A DNA stretch of 64,000 bases from Deltaproteobacteria bacterium Ga0077550 (GCA_001464385.1 LNFB01000175.1:43313-107312); one strand, 5' to 3'. Positions 38,020-51,599 are shown, counted from the stretch's first letter. Notes: generated by a model not told the origin, from the sequence alone. Numbers and translations: made by a program.

Positions 38020-38359
38020 GGACGTCCCCCCGGGCGTTCCGGTGTGCTCGATCGCGGGTCAACCCGCGCGACCATGATTACCGATATTTCATCGAACATT
38101 CCAGCCGAACGTCAACGCGGACATGGCGCCGATCCTCGGGCCATTTCGGCGGCGCGCCCACGGCGCAGCCCCTGTGAACCACAATTCGCGGTCCGGCCCG
38201 GGACGGGTCGGAAGCGCGCCGGCGGGCCGCACGAATCCCTTGCAGGATCCATCACACTTATTTCATAGTATGAACGCGTGCCTTCGGGTCGACGGGGGGT
38301 CGAACCGGGTCCGTAAAATCACCGCCTCGAAACGGTCGAACGAAGCCGAGGTCCTCGCC
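38020..38359. promoter_or_regulatory. Divergent promoter region between two surface-protein genes
   Basis: This 340-base gap carries two AT-rich patches unlike the surroundings (about 38075-38105 and 38240-38320). For the rightward gene TTGCAG (38240-38245), an 18-base spacer and CATAGT (38264-38269) are possible, as is TAAAAT at 38314-38319. GAGG at 38348-38351 lies 8 bases before the ATG at 38360. For the leftward gene a TTGACG lies near 38110-38115 on the minus strand, but its -10 is poor. No RNA gene or ORF is seen. Confidence 0.4.
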
Positions 38360-40656
<2,297 letters not shown>

Positions 40657-40657
<1 letters not shown>

Positions 40658-41694
40658 TGACCATGTCTACTCCTCACCTCGCAGCGGCGCTGCTGCTCTC
40701 GCTCCCGCTCGCCTGCGGCTCGGACGACCCGGGCGCGGGCGGAGGGTCGACCACGGCGGCGACCATGGACGGCATCTTCACCGTCACCAACAACGACGAC
40801 GACGCCAGCACGTCGACCGCGGGCGCCGATACGAGCACGGGTGAGCCGACGCAGCTCAACTGCGACAAGATCGATTTCGTGTTCGTGATCGACAACTCGT
40901 CGTCCATGGCCGACGAGCAGCAGAACCTCGTCGACGCGGTCCCGGGCTTCGTCGACTCGATGCGGACGGCGCTGCCGACCGTCAAGTCGTTCCGCGTCGG
41001 CGTCGTCGACACCGACGCCTACCCCGGCCTCGGCACCGAGGATCCCCTCGACGGCTGCCCCGCCGAAGGCGTCGATTGCTCGAGCTGCGACTACTCGCTC
41101 GGCGCGTTCCTCGACAAGCCGCTGGCGGCGGTGGACCCGACCAGCAGCTGCAATTTCTCGTCCGGCGGTCCGTTCATGGAGGGCGCCGCCGAGTCGTTCC
41201 CCGACGAGTTCGCCTGCGCGGCCATCGTCGGCACCGACGGCAACCCGGTCGAGCAGCAGGTCGGCGCGCTGCTCGGCGCGGTCGACCCGGCGGCGAGCGA
41301 GGACGGGGCGTGCAACGCGGGGTTCCTCCGCGACGACGCGCTGCTGGTCTTCCTCATGATCACCGACGAGGAGGACGACAACACGGACATGCCCGCGCCG
41401 CAGGGCGGGTCGCTCGGCGAGCCCGCCGATTGGTACGCCTCGGTGGTGGCCGCGAAGAACGGCAAGTCCGCGAACATCGTCGGCCTCGGCCTCATCGGCG
41501 GATCGCCGCGCTTCGAGGACTGCGCGGCGCTGTCCGCGAATGGTAAGGGCGCCGAGCAGTCGTCCCGGCTCGAGCAGTTCCTCGACCAGTTCGACACCCA
41601 CTTCGAGGGCAGCGTCTGCAGCCCGACGTACGGCACGTTCTTCGACGACGCCCTCGGCAAGGTCGCCGAGGGCTGCATGAACTTCATCCCCTGA
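40657..41694 (+). CDS. vWA-domain lipoprotein
   Basis: 345 residues. The lipoprotein signal ends in LPLACG (Cys about 20), then comes an Asp/Ser/Thr linker. The vWA domain begins with FVFVIDNSSSM (DxSxS of the MIDAS, about 76), and later acidic residues (LMITDEEDD, about 230) fit the third MIDAS element. Several cysteines (CPAEGVDCSSCDYSL) suggest disulfides. It is coupled to the MopE-like protein by a TGATG overlap, so the two probably form one surface complex. A second ATG at 40663 is possible. Confidence 0.88.
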
Positions 41695-41707
41695 GCTCGT
41701 CGATTTC

Positions 41708-41736
41708 TTGGTCCACGGGCGTCGGGGCGCTAGCGT
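41708..41736 (+). promoter_or_regulatory. Promoter of the Clp-like ATPase gene
   Basis: TTGGTC (41708-41713), a 17-base spacer and TAGCGT (41731-41736); the -10 ends 9 bases before the ATG. Confidence 0.5.
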
Positions 41737-41745
41737 CCGGCGGTC

Positions 41746-43930
<2,185 letters not shown>

Positions 43931-43932
<2 letters not shown>

Positions 43933-43998
43933 TCGTGATCGTGTCGCGCCCCGATCGCGGCCGTGTCGCGCCCTGATCGTGATCGTGATCCTGATCAG
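43931..43998. repeat. GATC-rich degenerate repeat between convergent genes
   Basis: Seven GATC tetranucleotides occur in 67 bases, built from GATCGT and GTGTCGCGCCC units. They fill the gap between the Clp-like gene and the NadD fusion. No hairpin with a T-run is seen, so termination here is probably Rho-dependent. Confidence 0.6.
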
Positions 43999-45329
43999 CC
44001 GCGGCGCAGCAGCGCCAGCAGCTTGCCGCCGAGGAACCCGTAGAGCTCCGCCGCCCCCTCGGGGAGCGCGTCCTGGTGCGCGGCGATCCCGGCCGCGTCG
44101 CCCCGCGTCGCGGGACCGCTGATGCCCGTGGGGACGCCGAGGGCGAGGAGGTTGGTCACCGCGCTGCGCAGCAGGCTGCCGACGAAGCCAGCGGTCGCGG
44201 TCGGATCGGCGCCGAGCGAGCGCCAGACCGCCTCGGCCTCGAGCGTGATCACGGCGAGGTGGTTGGCCACCAGCGCGCACGCGGCGTGGTACGCGGTGCG
44301 ACGGCGGGCATCGAGGCCGCCGAGATCGATCACGGGGGCGGCACCGACGAGCTGCCGCGCCCACGCGACCGCCTCGGGGTCGCCCTCGATCCCGAACGCC
44401 GCCCCCTCGAGGATCCGCGGATCGACCCACGCGCCGCGCATGCTCGCGGCGGGGTGCAGCGAGCCGACCGGGTGGCCGGCGGCGCGCAGCGGCGCGAGGA
44501 CGTCCTCGCTGCGCCGCGCCCCGGCGGCGTGCACGACGACGGTCGCAGGGGGCAGGCGCCCGACCAGCGCCTGGGCCACCGCGGGGATCGCCGGGTCGCG
44601 CACGGCGATCCATACGGCGGCCGGCGGGGTCTCGGGCAGCACGGCCGTGCCGTCGACGATCCCGTGCCCGCTCAGCACCGTCACCGGGTGCCCCTTGGCC
44701 GCGAGCCACGGCTCGAGGTGCGCCGCGACGTGTCCGCGGCCGACGATCCACAGCGGCGGCGCGCCACCGCGGAGCATCCGCACCACCGCGGCCGGCACCG
44801 CGTCGGCCACCCGTCGCCACGAGGCCTCGCTCCCCTCGGCCATCCACGCGCGCACGTCGGTGCTGCTCACCTCGGGCAGCGGGCACGCGCCGTCCGACCA
44901 ACCGGCGCGGGGCACCACGATCGGCGCGTAGCGGCGCTCGATCTCGTCCCAGCGGTGCCACCTCGCCGTCTCGCCGGAGCGCACGATGTCGGAGCCGACG
45001 ACCAGGCGCACGGTCATGTCCGGGTGCCGCGCAGCGACGGCATCGAGCAGGCGCAGCGTGTAGCTCGGCCCGGGCTGGTCGACCGCGAGCTCGCGCTCGA
45101 TCGGCGTGACCTCGACCCAGGGACCGAAGCCCGCCATCGCGATCCGACACCACGCGAGCCGTGACTCGAACGGATGCATCGACTTGCCCAGGGGGTGATC
45201 GGCACACGGCGCGACGAGCAGTCGCTCGACGCCCGCGACCGCGCGCAGGTAGCCGGGCAGCAGCGCGTGCCCGAGGTGGGGCGGATCGAAGGCGCCTCCG
45301 AAGACGGCGAGCACGCGGGGGTGGTTCAC
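43995..45329 (-). CDS. NadD-like nucleotidyltransferase fused to a Rossmann/DUF2520 domain
   Basis: 444 residues. The N-terminal domain (1-180) has the nucleotidyltransferase motif GGAFDPPHLGH (11-21) and SSTDVRAWMAEG (about 157), as in nicotinate-nucleotide adenylyltransferase. Residues 185-444 are a Rossmann NAD(P)-binding domain plus DUF2520: WIVGRGHVAAHLEP, SLHPAASMRG, YHAACALVANHLAVITLEA and GPATRGDAAGIAAH. The junction is clean and in frame. Joining NAD synthesis to a predicted oxidoreductase is unusual. GTG 45338 is also in frame, but TATCGT (45342-45337) overlaps it and ends 7 bases before GTG 45329. Confidence 0.9.
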   Translation of the reverse strand: MNHPRVLAVFGGAFDPPHLGHALLPGYLRAVAGVERLLVAPCADHPLGKSMHPFESRLAWCRIAMAGFGPWVEVTPIERELAVDQPGPSYTLRLLDAVAARHPDMTVRLVVGSDIVRSGETARWHRWDEIERRYAPIVVPRAGWSDGACPLPEVSSTDVRAWMAEGSEASWRRVADAVPAAVVRMLRGGAPPLWIVGRGHVAAHLEPWLAAKGHPVTVLSGHGIVDGTAVLPETPPAAVWIAVRDPAIPAVAQALVGRLPPATVVVHAAGARRSEDVLAPLRAAGHPVGSLHPAASMRGAWVDPRILEGAAFGIEGDPEAVAWARQLVGAAPVIDLGGLDARRRTAYHAACALVANHLAVITLEAEAVWRSLGADPTATAGFVGSLLRSAVTNLLALGVPTGISGPATRGDAAGIAAHQDALPEGAAELYGFLGGKLLALLRRG

Positions 45330-45336
45330 GCGCTCC

Positions 45337-45342
45337 ACGATA
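45337..45342 (-). promoter_or_regulatory. -10 box of the NadD fusion gene
   Basis: TATCGT on the minus strand ends 7 bases before GTG 45329 and covers the alternative GTG 45338, arguing for the inner start. Confidence 0.35.
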
Positions 45343-45481
45343 GGACCCCGGTCAACGCCGCGAAACCCCGAGTCATTGGCGCGGCGCGCTCGAGCGACGA
45401 GGGGGCGACCAGCGTCGTCGCGTGCCGCGAGATCCTCGCGGGTTTCTTGGAGGCGCGGCGCGGCCGTGTCACCCCCGATCC

Positions 45482-46411
45482 ATGCTCGCCGCCGTCCGCC
45501 CCCTGCTCGCCGCGTCGATGCTCCCGCCGCCGCTCTCGCTCGCGCCGCGCGATGCGAGCCCGATCCCGCCGCCGTGCCTCGATCGCCGCGGCGGGCCGCG
45601 GCGCCGCGACGCCGAGCCCGTCGTGGATGGGTTCACCGCCGCGAGCCACCGTCCGCTGCCCCTGACCTTCGCCGTCGGCGTCGGTGGGCACTGGGCGCTG
45701 ATGACCGGTCTGTCGTGCTCGCCCCATGGCGTGCTGCTGCGCGCGCTCGATCCCCGCGACGCGGCGCTCGAGGCCCCGCGACTCGATGTGCTCGCGGCCT
45801 GGCGCCGGCTCGGCACGCGCCTGGGTCCGCAGGCCTCGCCGCTATGGTTCTCGACCGTGTGCATCGGCGCACGGGCGTTGGTCGCCGCGATGGCCGAGGT
45901 CGCGCTCGCGTCTCCCCTCGAGGTCGTGCTCGTGCCCCTCGACGACGGACCCGCGCTGCGCGGGCGGACCTTCCACGGCGTGCTCGCGCCCCTCTCCGAT
46001 CCGGCGCCGCACGTGCTGGGGATCGCGCTGGGGGACGACGCGTTGCGCTGCCTCGCCGCGGCCGCCGCCCCGCGTCCCCTCGCGCGCGCCGCCGACGACG
46101 GGGCCCGATCCCCACGCGCCCTCGCCGTCGCGAGCGTGTCCGAGATCACGGGTGCTGCGACGCCTCCGCGGGAACTCGAGCACCACGTCGACGTCACGAG
46201 CGCGGCCGAGGCGAGCCACTTCGCCCCGGCTGCGGGGGCCGACATGATCTCCGAAACCGGCGGCGTCGCCCGTTCGCGCGCCGAGCAGCCCCGCAGGGCA
46301 CGTCGGCGCGCCCGCGCGCGCAGGACCGACGGCGAGGCACGCCCCGAGCGCGCCGCGGAGCCCGAGGCACGCCCCGGCGCGGCCCCCGGCCCGGGCCACG
46401 CACGCGAATAG
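45482..46411 (+). CDS. Hypothetical protein with basic C-terminal tail
   Basis: 309 residues from ATG 45482. Third-position GC is high in this frame, which supports real coding over the overlapping minus-strand frame. Residues 60-200 look folded (LTFAVGVGGHWALMTGL, LWFSTVCIGARALVAAMAEVALASPLEVVLVPLDDG). The last 60 residues are Arg/Ala/Glu-rich and probably disordered. There is no signal peptide or membrane helix beyond a weak hydrophobic N-terminus. No family is recognised. Confidence 0.6.
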   Translation: MLAAVRPLLAASMLPPPLSLAPRDASPIPPPCLDRRGGPRRRDAEPVVDGFTAASHRPLPLTFAVGVGGHWALMTGLSCSPHGVLLRALDPRDAALEAPRLDVLAAWRRLGTRLGPQASPLWFSTVCIGARALVAAMAEVALASPLEVVLVPLDDGPALRGRTFHGVLAPLSDPAPHVLGIALGDDALRCLAAAAAPRPLARAADDGARSPRALAVASVSEITGAATPPRELEHHVDVTSAAEASHFAPAAGADMISETGGVARSRAEQPRRARRRARARRTDGEARPERAAEPEARPGAAPGPGHARE

Positions 46412-46434
46412 CCGCGCCACCGTGCGCACCGACG

Positions 46435-46464
46435 TTGACACACCCCGGACCTTGTCCCTATTGT
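46435..46464 (+). promoter_or_regulatory. Strong promoter of the PBP1A operon
   Basis: A perfect -35 TTGACA (46435-46440), an 18-base spacer and TATTGT (46459-46464) give the best promoter in the window. The predicted start near 46471 leaves a leader of about 88 bases. Confidence 0.7.
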
Positions 46465-46544
46465 GCCGCCGAGCACCATCGCTGGCGTCCGTTCTGCACG
46501 TCGCGACCCAAGGTGCACTGCGCTCGATTTGCTCGCCGTCGAGC

Positions 46545-46561
46545 AAGGGGATTCGGCCTTG
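46545..46561 (+). promoter_or_regulatory. Ribosome-binding site that decides a TTG start
   Basis: AAGGGG (46545-46550) lies 8 bases before TTG 46559-46561, so the start is here rather than at the further upstream in-frame codons, which lie next to the -10 box. Confidence 0.6.
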
Positions 46562-47770
46562 AACACTCCGAAGAAACCGGGAACCGATCTCGCCGCCCTC
46601 AAGGCGCGGCTGGCCAAGAAATCCAAGGACGGCGACGAGGCGGCTGCACCAGCAGCGGCTGAGGCACCGCCCGCGGATCAGGCCCCACCGCCCGCCGATT
46701 TCGGCGCGCCGGCCCAACAACACTACGAACCGGAGTCGCAGGCCTATGAGCCGCCCGCGGCGCCTGCGTTCGCGCCCGCCGAGGTCCAGCGTGCCGCCGC
46801 GGTCGCACCTCCGGTCGCCGCCCCGAGCTTCAACGCGCCGAGCGACGATCCCTTCGGGGGCCCGAGCAACGCGACGTACGACTCGGGTCCGGACGTCGGT
46901 GGCGAGGTGCCGGGACGCAGCAACGTCGGCGTCATCGCTTTCGCGGGCATCATCTTCCTCGGCATCGGCCTCGGCGTCGGCTGGCTCGGTCACAAGATCG
47001 TGAGCGGCGGCGAGAAGCTCGAGGCGGCGAAGGCCAAGGGCAAGGAGATGCTCGCCGAGGTCAACGAGGTCGCCAACGCCCGCAAGGACGTCGCGGTGAA
47101 GCTCGAGACCGAGGTCGGCAAGCTCGTGCTCGAGGATCCCGCGGCCGGCTCCGCGGCGATCGTCGCCCTGCTGCAGGAGAGCTTCGCCAAGTTCCCCCGC
47201 ATCGAGAACCTCTACGGCTGGCAGCTCGCCGGGATCCACAAGACCGGCATCGCCAAGACGTTCGAGCTCTACGAGAAGTCGAACCGGGTGAAGATCGAGC
47301 TCGCGGCGCTCGCCGGCTTCCTCGCCGAGAACGCCGACGCGCTCAAGGCCTCCGGCGGCCCGGTGTCGTTCGGGGTGAAGTTCACCGCCGACGGCGCCCA
47401 GCTCGTGGCCCTCACCGGCGCCCTGTGTGGCGAGAGCGCGGCCGACCTCGCGGCGCTCAAGCCCTGCGAGGATCCGAGCAAGGCCGTCGCCTTCAAGGTC
47501 CAGGAGTCGATCGGCGCCGAGGAGAAGACCCTCGTCCGCGGCACCGGGGCCGACCAGGCGGTGTTCCTCGCGCCCAGCGGCCAGATCTACAACTACGCCA
47601 TCGGCCTCGAGCCGGCGAAGAACGCCGCCAAGGTCCGCGACTTCATGTGGAAGCGCGTGAAGGAATCGGTCGACGAGCTCGCGACGACCGAGGCCACCGT
47701 CATCAAGGCGATGAGCAACTACTCCGACAACCCCGACGTCGATGGCTCGAACCCGCAGCCCGAGCCCTGA
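46559..47770 (+). CDS. Single-pass membrane protein upstream of PBP1A
   Basis: 403 residues from TTG 46559. The cytoplasmic N-terminus (1-120) is rich in Ala/Pro with repeated PPA units. A transmembrane helix (about 122-142, VGVIAFAGIIFLGIGLGVGWL) and a helical stalk (SGGEKLEAAKAKGKEMLAEV) are followed by a folded outer domain (about 185-390, GVKFTADGAQLVALTGAL, QAVFLAPSGQIYNYAIGLEP). No family is recognised. It overlaps the PBP1A start by 29 bases, so the two are translationally coupled, and it may regulate or anchor PBP1A, as LpoA-like factors do, though it is not homologous to them on inspection. Confidence 0.78.
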   Translation: MNTPKKPGTDLAALKARLAKKSKDGDEAAAPAAAEAPPADQAPPPADFGAPAQQHYEPESQAYEPPAAPAFAPAEVQRAAAVAPPVAAPSFNAPSDDPFGGPSNATYDSGPDVGGEVPGRSNVGVIAFAGIIFLGIGLGVGWLGHKIVSGGEKLEAAKAKGKEMLAEVNEVANARKDVAVKLETEVGKLVLEDPAAGSAAIVALLQESFAKFPRIENLYGWQLAGIHKTGIAKTFELYEKSNRVKIELAALAGFLAENADALKASGGPVSFGVKFTADGAQLVALTGALCGESAADLAALKPCEDPSKAVAFKVQESIGAEEKTLVRGTGADQAVFLAPSGQIYNYAIGLEPAKNAAKVRDFMWKRVKESVDELATTEATVIKAMSNYSDNPDVDGSNPQPEP

Positions 47771-50372
47771 CGGAGACGACAAGCCCGTCGCGAAGGCGGG
47801 CGACGGCCCCCTGCCGCCACGGCCTGCCGAGTCCGCGCCCACGGGCGGACCGGCAGGCGTTTCGCGTCGCCTGTGGGTCACCAATCCGGCCCGCACCAAC
47901 TTCGTGGTGTGGCTGCTGCGCTACTACCTGTACGCCGTCGCGGTCGCGCTGGTGGTCGCGGTGGTCGCCGGCGTCTGGGCCTATCGCCAGGTCTCGGCCG
48001 ACCTGCCCGACCTCGACAGCATCGAGGAGTACGCGTCGTCCGCCCCGGGCGTCACGCACATCTACGCCGAGGATGGCTCGCTGCTGGCGGAGCTCGCCCG
48101 CGAGCACCGGGCCTACGCCGCCTACGCCGACATCCCGACGGCGCTGGTGAAGGCGATCCTCGCCAGCGAAGACCGCCGCTTCTTCGAGCACGGCGGGCTC
48201 GACCTGCGGGGCCTCGCCCGCGCCGTGGTCGCCAACCTCCGCTCGGGCACCGTCAGCCAGGGCGGCAGCACGATCACGCAGCAGGTCGCCAAGGGCTTCC
48301 TGACCCACGAGCAGACCCTGCTCCGGAAGGTCCGTGAGGCGATCCTGTCGGTGCGCATCGAGTCGCGCCTGAGCAAGGAGAAGATCCTCGAGATCTATCT
48401 CAACAAGACGTTCTTCGGGCACAACGCCTACGGCGTCGCCTCGGCCGCGAGCCGCTACTTCGGCAAGTCCCTGGGCGAGCTGACCCTGGCCGAGTGTGCG
48501 CTCATCGCCGGCCTCGCCCGCACGCCCGGCCGCGACAGCCCGTTCGTCAGCCTCGACCGGGCGAAGAACCGCCGCAGCGTGGTGCTGCACGACATGGTCG
48601 AGGCCGGGGCGATCACCGCCGCCGAGCGCGACGTCGCCGACGCCGAACCCATCGCGCTGGCGAGCACGCCCGAGGTGTTCCGCGCGCGCGCGCCGTTCTT
48701 CGCCGAGCAGGTCCGCCGCGATCTCATCGAGCGGCTCGGCGAAGAGGCGCTGCTGCAGTCGGGCCTGCGCATCGAGACCACGCTCGAGCTCCCGGCCCAG
48801 GCGATGGCCGACCGCGCCGTCGACAACGCGCTGCGCGACATGGATCGCCGGCAGGGCTTCCGCGGCCCGCTGGCCCACCTCGGCGCGCCCGAGGCCCAGG
48901 CCGAGCTCCGCGCCCGCCTGACGGCGGAGTACGGCGCCGACCCGCTCGCCGCCGACGAGTGCGTGCCGGCGGCCCCCGACGAGCGCATCGAGCTCGACTG
49001 CCCCAACGAGGAGGGCGCGCAGTGCAACCCGCCGGCGCAGCCGATCCCCGAGCACCCGGACTGCACGCCGCGCTGGCGGCTCGGCCTCGTCGAGAAGGTC
49101 AACAAGTACAACGCATGGGTCAGCATCGGCGGCTACGAGGCCCTGCTGCCGCTGCGGCACATGAACTGGGCGTCGCGCTACGACCGGAACACCGGCGTCA
49201 ACGACAAGCACATCGACGACGTGCGCGACGCGCTCGAGGCCGGCGATGTGGTCTGGGTCCGCCGCGCGCCGCCATCGAAGCGACCCCAGTCCGGCAACGA
49301 GGACATCACGCTGCCCGAGGTCGAGCTCGGCCAGACGCCGCGCGTCGAGGCGGCCATCTACTCGTTCGATCACCAGACGGGCTACGTCTACGCGATGCAG
49401 GGCGGGCACGACTACGATCGCTCGCAGTACAACCGCACCACGCAGGGCTGCCGTCAGCCCGGCTCCGTGTTCAAGGCGATCTACTACTCGCTCGCCCTCG
49501 ACACCCGCGACTTCACGATGGGCACGATCCTCGAGGATCGGCCGTACCAGCCCGAGCCCGGCGAGGAGTGGAACCCGCAGAACATCCACGGGACGCTCTC
49601 GGGCGAGGTGCTGCTGCGCAACGCGTTCATCTTCTCGCTGAACCTGCCGTCGATCCGCCTGTTCAACCGCCTCGGGGCCGACAACGTCGTGCGCTGGGCG
49701 CGGCGCCTGGGCTTCAGCACCGAGCTCATCGCCGACAAGGCGCTGTCGCTGGGCGCCTCCTGCGTCCGCACCGACGAGCTGTCACGGGCGTTCGGCGTGT
49801 TCGTCCGCGAGGGGCGCTGGGTCGACCCGACCTACGTCCGCCGCGCCACCGACAAGAACGGCAAGGTCGTCATCGACGAGCGCCACCCGTACGACGAGGC
49901 GATGGACGTCGGCGGGCGCATGGACGCGATGGCGCGCCTCGCCCTCGCACCGCCCAAGCAGGTCGTCGACATCGGCACCGCCTTCCTCATCACCAAGATG
50001 ATGCGCGACGTCGTCACCAACGGCATCGCGAAGACCGCCAACAAGGCCGGCATCCCCGCGGGCGGCAAGAGCGGCACCGCGTCGAAGAACGCGTACACGA
50101 CCGACACGTGGTTCGTGGGCTTCACCTCGCGCTACGTGACTGCGGCGTGGATGGGCGACGACACGTACGAGCGCTCGCTGGGCGACGAGGACGCCAGCTA
50201 CACCACCGCCACTCCGATGTGGACGGACTTCATGCGCCGCGTCGCCGCGGGCATGCCCCACCGCATGGTCCCAGTCCGGCGGCCCGACGGCATCCGTCCG
50301 CGGGTCGTGCAGTGGGAGGGTGGCGAGGGCGCGATGCGCAACGCCATGCTGTACTTCCACTCCGGCACCTGA
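47742..50372 (+). CDS. Bifunctional penicillin-binding protein 1A
   Basis: 876 residues. One transmembrane helix (about 60-83) is followed by a family GT51 transglycosylase (about 110-290) with ASEDRRFFEHGG and QGGSTITQQVAKGF. The transpeptidase domain (about 540-850) has SVFK (Ser575-Lys578), a GASC/TDEL segment near the SxN position, and KSGT (776-779). It polymerises glycan strands and cross-links peptides. A region of about 120 residues between the domains (NACTP-like Cys-containing CPNEEGAQCNPPAQP) is an OB-like insert with cysteines. The start lies 29 bases inside the preceding gene. Confidence 0.93.
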   Translation: MARTRSPSPDGDDKPVAKAGDGPLPPRPAESAPTGGPAGVSRRLWVTNPARTNFVVWLLRYYLYAVAVALVVAVVAGVWAYRQVSADLPDLDSIEEYASSAPGVTHIYAEDGSLLAELAREHRAYAAYADIPTALVKAILASEDRRFFEHGGLDLRGLARAVVANLRSGTVSQGGSTITQQVAKGFLTHEQTLLRKVREAILSVRIESRLSKEKILEIYLNKTFFGHNAYGVASAASRYFGKSLGELTLAECALIAGLARTPGRDSPFVSLDRAKNRRSVVLHDMVEAGAITAAERDVADAEPIALASTPEVFRARAPFFAEQVRRDLIERLGEEALLQSGLRIETTLELPAQAMADRAVDNALRDMDRRQGFRGPLAHLGAPEAQAELRARLTAEYGADPLAADECVPAAPDERIELDCPNEEGAQCNPPAQPIPEHPDCTPRWRLGLVEKVNKYNAWVSIGGYEALLPLRHMNWASRYDRNTGVNDKHIDDVRDALEAGDVVWVRRAPPSKRPQSGNEDITLPEVELGQTPRVEAAIYSFDHQTGYVYAMQGGHDYDRSQYNRTTQGCRQPGSVFKAIYYSLALDTRDFTMGTILEDRPYQPEPGEEWNPQNIHGTLSGEVLLRNAFIFSLNLPSIRLFNRLGADNVVRWARRLGFSTELIADKALSLGASCVRTDELSRAFGVFVREGRWVDPTYVRRATDKNGKVVIDERHPYDEAMDVGGRMDAMARLALAPPKQVVDIGTAFLITKMMRDVVTNGIAKTANKAGIPAGGKSGTASKNAYTTDTWFVGFTSRYVTAAWMGDDTYERSLGDEDASYTTATPMWTDFMRRVAAGMPHRMVPVRRPDGIRPRVVQWEGGEGAMRNAMLYFHSGT

Positions 50373-50388
50373 CGCCGAACCAAAGCGA

Positions 50389-50420
50389 ACGCCCCTTCGG
50401 TGGTGGCACCGTCGGGGCGT
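50389..50420. terminator. Hairpin after PBP1A
   Basis: ACGCCCC (50389-50395) and GGGGCGT (50414-50420) are perfect complements between the convergent PBP1A and lipoprotein genes. No T-run on either strand, so it is only a possible bidirectional terminator. Confidence 0.35.
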
Positions 50421-50469
50421 CCTCGCCGTGCCCCGCTCCGTCGAGGGGGCACGCATCCGGCCGGGTCGC

Positions 50470-51534
50470 CTACGGCTTGGCCGCGGCGCACTCGGCGATG
50501 TTGCCGGACTTGTCGTAGCAGACGTCGCTGCCGCCGAGGGCGTCACTGACCACGTCGGTGAGCTTGTCGTCGCTGCCGACGTTGGGGAGGCGCTCGCCGA
50601 TGCGCTTCTCGGCCTTGCCGTCGACGACGGCCAGGACGATGACACCGTGGACGGCGGTCATGTCGAACGAGCGGACGGACTCACCGTTGCTCGCGGTCCA
50701 CTGGTTGTAGCGGACGATGGGCGCCGCGGTCTTGGGGTCCTGCTTGACCTTGGCCTCGGGCGAGGGGCCGAACCACTTCTTGAACTTCTCGTCGACGACC
50801 TGCTCGTAGGTCTTGCCCGGGAAGTTGTCCGTGGAGTACGCGTAGACGATCTTCCACAGCTCGTTGTCCTTGAAGAAGTAGAACTTGCGAAGACCGCTGT
50901 CGTTCTTCGTCCAGATCATCTCCTCGTTGCTGTCGTCCTCGTACTCGTACTGGATCAGCGAGACACCCCAGCGGTGGTTGGTGGCCTTCGCGAACTTGAC
51001 GTGGTTCTGCTTGGCCTCCTTGATGCGATCGCGCCGCCACTTGTGGTTGTTGTCCTGCTCGATCGGGTCCTTGGACTTGGCCTGGCGCTCCTCGTACTCC
51101 TTCTCGATGTCCGCCGTGACGAACTTGAAGACCTCGTCGGGCGACTGACCCCACTTGAAGTGGGTGAGCAGGGTGCACACACCGAAGTTGGCCGAAGCCC
51201 CGGGGTTGGCGTCGACGTCCTTGCAGACCTTCTTCTTGCCCTTGCCCGTGCACTTCTTCACGGTGCTCTTGGCGGGCTGCTTGCACTTCACGGCCTTCTC
51301 GGTCTTGGCCGTCGCCTCGGCGGCGGCGACCTCGGCGTCGAGCTCGGCCTCGGCGTCCTCGCCCTCGCCGTCCTCGGAGTCACCCCCGACGAGGTCGTCC
51401 ACGCTCTCGCGCTCGACGGTGGGCCCCAGGAGCGAATCGCGCCCGGATTCGGGGTCCTCGGTCTCCTTCTCCTTCTTGCAGGCGGACGAAGACAACACGA
51501 GCGCGAGCGACACGAACAACGATGAGAACCGCAT
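50470..51534 (-). CDS. Lipoprotein of unknown function
   Basis: 354 residues. The lipoprotein signal ends in LSSSAC (Cys about 19), followed by a very acidic stretch (DDLVGGDSEDGEGEDAEAELDAE) and a Lys-rich, Cys-containing segment (CKQPAKSTVKKCTGKGKKKVC). The main domain (about 115-330) starts FGVCTLLTHFKWGQSPDEVFKFV and contains KFYFFKDNELWKIVYAYSTDNFPGKTYEQVVDEKFKKWFG split by no gap. This pattern is shared with myxobacterial lipoproteins of unassigned function. It converges with the PBP1A gene. ATG 51534 has GGAGGT 7 bases upstream. Confidence 0.82.
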   Translation of the reverse strand: MRFSSLFVSLALVLSSSACKKEKETEDPESGRDSLLGPTVERESVDDLVGGDSEDGEGEDAEAELDAEVAAAEATAKTEKAVKCKQPAKSTVKKCTGKGKKKVCKDVDANPGASANFGVCTLLTHFKWGQSPDEVFKFVTADIEKEYEERQAKSKDPIEQDNNHKWRRDRIKEAKQNHVKFAKATNHRWGVSLIQYEYEDDSNEEMIWTKNDSGLRKFYFFKDNELWKIVYAYSTDNFPGKTYEQVVDEKFKKWFGPSPEAKVKQDPKTAAPIVRYNQWTASNGESVRSFDMTAVHGVIVLAVVDGKAEKRIGERLPNVGSDDKLTDVVSDALGGSDVCYDKSGNIAECAAAKP

Positions 51535-51541
51535 GGGGCGC

Positions 51542-51560
51542 ACCTCCGGCGACCGGAGGT
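51542..51560 (-). promoter_or_regulatory. Dyad covering the ribosome-binding site of the 51534 gene
   Basis: ACCTCCGG (51542-51549) and CCGGAGGT (51553-51560) are perfect complements with a 3-base loop. On the minus strand one arm is the Shine-Dalgarno GGAGGT, so base pairing would hide it. A TAACCT box (51562-51557) overlaps the other arm, so it could instead be an operator. Confidence 0.4.
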
Positions 51561-51599
51561 TACCACAACGCCGGTGGGGCCCGTAAACCGCGAGCCGAC

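Noticed and set aside
38220..38245. Sigma-54 promoter (GG-N10-GC) before the MopE-like gene
   Set aside because: The GG and GC are 15 bases apart rather than 10.
35311..38268. Plus-strand ORF of 985 codons
   Set aside because: It is antisense to the Cys-rich lipoprotein with signal peptide; the frame is open only because of high GC.
45469..46626. Minus-strand ORF of 385 codons
   Set aside because: Its composition is Arg/Ser/Ala-rich and it is antisense to the better plus-strand frame at 45482-46411.
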